This document shows, in pieces, positions 61,038-64,000 of a stretch of DNA of 64,000 nucleotides. The notes under the pieces are model-generated. The model was not told the DNA's origin. It saw only the letters and a program-made list of their open reading frames with translations, and made no database searches. Each line of letters opens with the position of its first letter. The stretch's first letter is position 1. Origin of the DNA: Vespula vulgaris (lineage: Eukaryota; Arthropoda; Insecta; Hymenoptera; Vespidae); NCBI RefSeq assembly GCF_905475345.1, contig NC_066586.1:2430001-2494000 (forward strand), in the 5' to 3' direction. The translations under genes and the position numbers were made by a program.

Positions 61038-61102
61038 CCCTCCGATACTTTGGCTGGCCGACCCACTTTAGAGCTCGTAGTTTGTGAAAGTGGAGCGAAC
61101 GT

Positions 61103-61276
61103 GTAGTGTGGACGTAAACGTTGATTCCTATTCCCTTTTTATTTGTTTATTTATATATATATATATATTTATTTATTTATTTATTATCACAATATTATAC
61201 CAATAAATTTTTCAAAATTGGTGCTCGCGTAAACATTGATTTTCCATTTCATTTTATTTCTTTATACGTACATACA

Positions 61277-61311
<35 letters not shown>

Positions 61312-61550
61312 TTCTTTTTTTTTTTTTTCCTTTACAACATTGCACTGCAATAAATCATCGATGCATTAAAAAATTCGATAAAAATTCAAATTATTATCTA
61401 CGACGGCATACGAGGAAAAATGATAACGATTTTAGCTGTAAATTGTCGATTACTTCATGTCACTTAATACAAATCCTATTGATAACAAATTTCCTACCGA
61501 CATACGTGAATCTCGATATTGAGTGAGTATTTAAAATTCATTCACCGTCG
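61103..61550. other. AT-rich stretch with CATA repeat
   Basis: TTTA units near 61,165-61,185 and CATA units at 61,268-61,310; nothing gene-like. Confidence 0.6.
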
Positions 61551-61735
61551 TAGTCGAGGTTTGTTTTCGCATTTCGGTCGGCGAATCGAACCGTACGAAA
61601 CTGACCTACATAAATATTCTGGGAAAAGCGGTTGGCGATGACTCTGGCAATCCGACGCGCGACGTTGTGTGCGGAACGTGGAAAAAAAAAACGGAGTGCC
61701 GAGAGCGGAGCTGGATTGCGTCTTTGCTCTCATTG

Positions 61736-61769
61736 TCAGTTTCCGCGGATGGATCGACGCGAAAAGACG
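61736..61769 (+). promoter_or_regulatory. Inr plus DPE core promoter
   Basis: Initiator TCAGTT at 61,736-61,741 (A at 61,738 as +1) and downstream element AGACG at 61,765-61,769, exactly +28 to +32, the required spacing for a DPE. No TATA box. The flanks (61,550-61,800) are repeat-free and CpG-rich, as in real promoter regions. The transcript would run right, into a CT array at 61,801-61,862. Confidence 0.5.
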
Positions 61770-61810
61770 AACGCTTGCGCGCTCTTTACTTCACGTTTCT
61801 TCTCTCTCTT

Positions 61811-61855
<45 letters not shown>

Positions 61856-62137
61856 CTCTCTCTCTTTTTTGCTCTTTCTTTCCTTTTCTCTCTCTCGTTT
61901 TCCATATATGTGTGTGTGTATGTGTGTGTGTGAGTATATACCTATCTATCTATCTATTCATCTATCTCCTTCTCTAACGAACGAAATAAAAAACAAGAGG
62001 GACCGTATTACTGTTACTACAAAGAAAGTACAGAAAACTTGTAATTTTATTTTACATCGTGATTACTTTTGATTTATTTTCTCGTTAATTGTGAAGTACT
62101 TCTGAAATCGATTTTCGATACATACATACACACACAC

Positions 62138-62183
<46 letters not shown>

Positions 62184-62340
62184 TGAAATCGAGCATGATA
62201 ACGAGGAAGAGAATCGAAATTGAAGAGATTTTTTTAATTTTCTTTTTTCTTTTTTTTAATGTTAGACAAGTACCTAATAAATTCATTTCATGAAATAGTT
62301 AACAGAATAAATAATTCATAGAATAAATTAACATTAAGAG
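61770..62340 (+). other. Downstream of the 61.7-kb promoter: leader and microsatellites
   Basis: (CT)n at 61,801-61,862, a TG run at 61,909-61,930 overlapping a donor-like GTGAGT at 61,928, TCTA units near 61,945, (TA)n at 62,137-62,181. No coding frame recognised. Confidence 0.4.
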
Positions 62341-62370
62341 TGAGTATAGAACGTCGGAGAACAAGTTACC

Positions 62371-62411
<41 letters not shown>

Positions 62412-63669
62412 TTTATTTTCGGTTTGCGTTTCTCGAGTGCGTTCTTTTGGCGATCCAGCATCGGGAAGGATCGACGAGAACGCAGTTTCACTAAGCTCCG
62501 AGCCAGAAGCATCGACTTTTGCGAACGAGAGAAAACGAAGAAGAAAAAGAATGGGAAGAGGAGGAAGAGGAGGATGAAGAATGAAGAAAGCAAAGAGATT
62601 TCTCATTCGTTGTTCGTTTTCTTTTTTTTTTCCTAGAGAATGCAACATCTATTTATATTTAGAATTCTCACACGTGAATTTGTGAAAAGGAGAAAAAAAG
62701 AAACAGAGAAAGAGAGAGAAAGAGAGATAATATTCTATTAAAATATTTATCATGTGAAATTCTACGTTTATTTATTTGGAAGAGAGAGAGAAAGAGAGAG
62801 AGAGAGAAAGACAGATTTCTACAAGAATATTTTAAACGTGTACATTTTACTTGAAAGCGATGTGATATTATTCAGAATTCTCAATCGATCGATCGATCGA
62901 GCGAACGATACCTGTTCGATGACTGATTAAACCACCAGATTCGTATTTCGCAGAGTAAACGTTAAGCCTCGAGTTAACCGTAAGCAACTTTACCGTATGT
63001 CGAAAGAGTATTGCGATATTATTTAATGGCACAAGTTTAGGCTTAAGCAAATATCTCGATTTTTAAATAAGCATTTTCTTAAGTGCAGATACTGAGAGAT
63101 ACGATAAATATCGCGTTGTATATTGCATCATGTATTTCGTTCATCATATACATTTTTTATAATTTATTGCAATACAAGAACAACAAGAGGAAAAATATCG
63201 AATGGAGAATTATGCTTCTTTTAATGAAATTTGAAAGAAAAAAAAAATATGTATATATATATATATATATCAAAATATCTTTCACAAAAACAAAATGAAT
63301 GTTATCAAAGCAAACTTAAGTTTAATTAAGCTTCGACATTGGACGAGACGAGATTCGTTTTATAACTCGTCGCAAATAACTTTTCATATTTAACGAGGCG
63401 TACTTTCGAAAAGGGATGGTCGTAGTGGTGTTGATGGTGATGGTGGTGGTGTGACGGTGGTGTGGTGGTAGGTAACTACTTGAATATTGTGAAAGTTCTC
63501 CACGAATAGTAAAGGAAAACTCGTTTTTCCATTTCACGGTTGCGAACAACTTATCCTTTAAATAGAATCTCGAAGAGATAGGACAGTCGCTCGTCTTTTC
63601 CTTGAAAAGCTTCTCGTATCGCAACACCTCCGTAGTGTAGTTTTACGAATAACAACGAGAAATATGTTA

Positions 63670-63723
<54 letters not shown>

Positions 63724-64000
63724 TGGAAAGAAATAAAGAAAAGAAAAGAAAAAGAGAGAGAGAGAGAGAGAGAGAGATAAAGGAAGTCGTTTCACGATAT
63801 TCAGTGATATCGCGGATTTGTTTCGATGTGTAAAAAGACGCACTATGCGAAGATTTGCACGCTTCAAAACGTGCATTATGCAACGTAAAGATAGAAATTT
63901 TACGCGCAATTCACAAGGATTGCGACAATTTCACATTTACGATAATTCTTTCCGATCCTTTATCCTTGTTCTATCTAACCGTACGTAGATACTTACTTAT
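62341..64000. other. Right-edge stretch, no supported gene
   Basis: GA run at 62,375-62,408, then a CpG-rich repeat-free block at 62,410-62,540 that looks regulatory or leader-like, GA-rich patches to 62,815, CGAT units near 62,885, (TA)n at 63,250-63,271, a GGTGGT array at 63,420-63,475 and GA runs at 63,673-63,721 and 63,751-63,778. Confidence 0.5.

Overview
The window is animal nuclear DNA, most likely from an insect and probably a hymenopteran. It is AT-rich but CpG is not depleted. Splice sites are eukaryotic (GT/AG with pyrimidine tracts), there are AATAAA signals, and the density of (GA)n/(CT)n and (TA)n microsatellites is very high. There are no operons, ribosome binding sites or bacterial genes. 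Most apparent open frames are translations of microsatellites (RERERE, SLSLSL, YIYIYI) and are not genes. The organism call is inference; the only protein placed firmly by family is the ribosome-associated protein TMA7.

Layout. 1-13.88 kb reads as long intron or intergenic sequence with microsatellites and several repeat-free blocks that look regulatory. At 13,882-14,008 (+) lies a short terminal exon carrying the last two cysteines of an EGF domain and a short tail. The intron falls between cysteines 4 and 5, the position used in EGF-receptor ligand genes, so this is probably the 3' end of a Vein/neuregulin-type gene whose other exons lie to the left. A 534-bp piggyBac-like MITE flanked by TTAA sits at 16,477-17,010. 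From 17 to 42 kb is a gene-poor stretch with possible isolated plus-strand exons (27,147; 31,145-31,480; 35,782), some short ORFs, a TATA promoter candidate near 28.8 kb and homeodomain or E-box site pairs at 33-36.5 kb.

42.3-44.9 kb is the gene-dense core. On the minus strand a two-exon gene encodes a 42-residue microprotein I do not recognise. Head-to-head with it, on the plus strand, is the intact TMA7 gene (5' UTR exon, 635-bp intron, single coding exon, polyA signal). Between them lie a CTCF-type motif and two CCAAT boxes.

45.7-64 kb: a plus-strand 5' exon with a GAGA-rich promoter and a strong donor at 46,861, and a second plus-strand core promoter (Inr plus DPE at exact spacing) at 61,738. 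These could be alternative starts of a gene that continues past the right edge. Between them, 53.8-58 kb holds three independent old tandem duplications. No CRISPR array, rRNA, convincing tRNA or complete transposase gene was seen.
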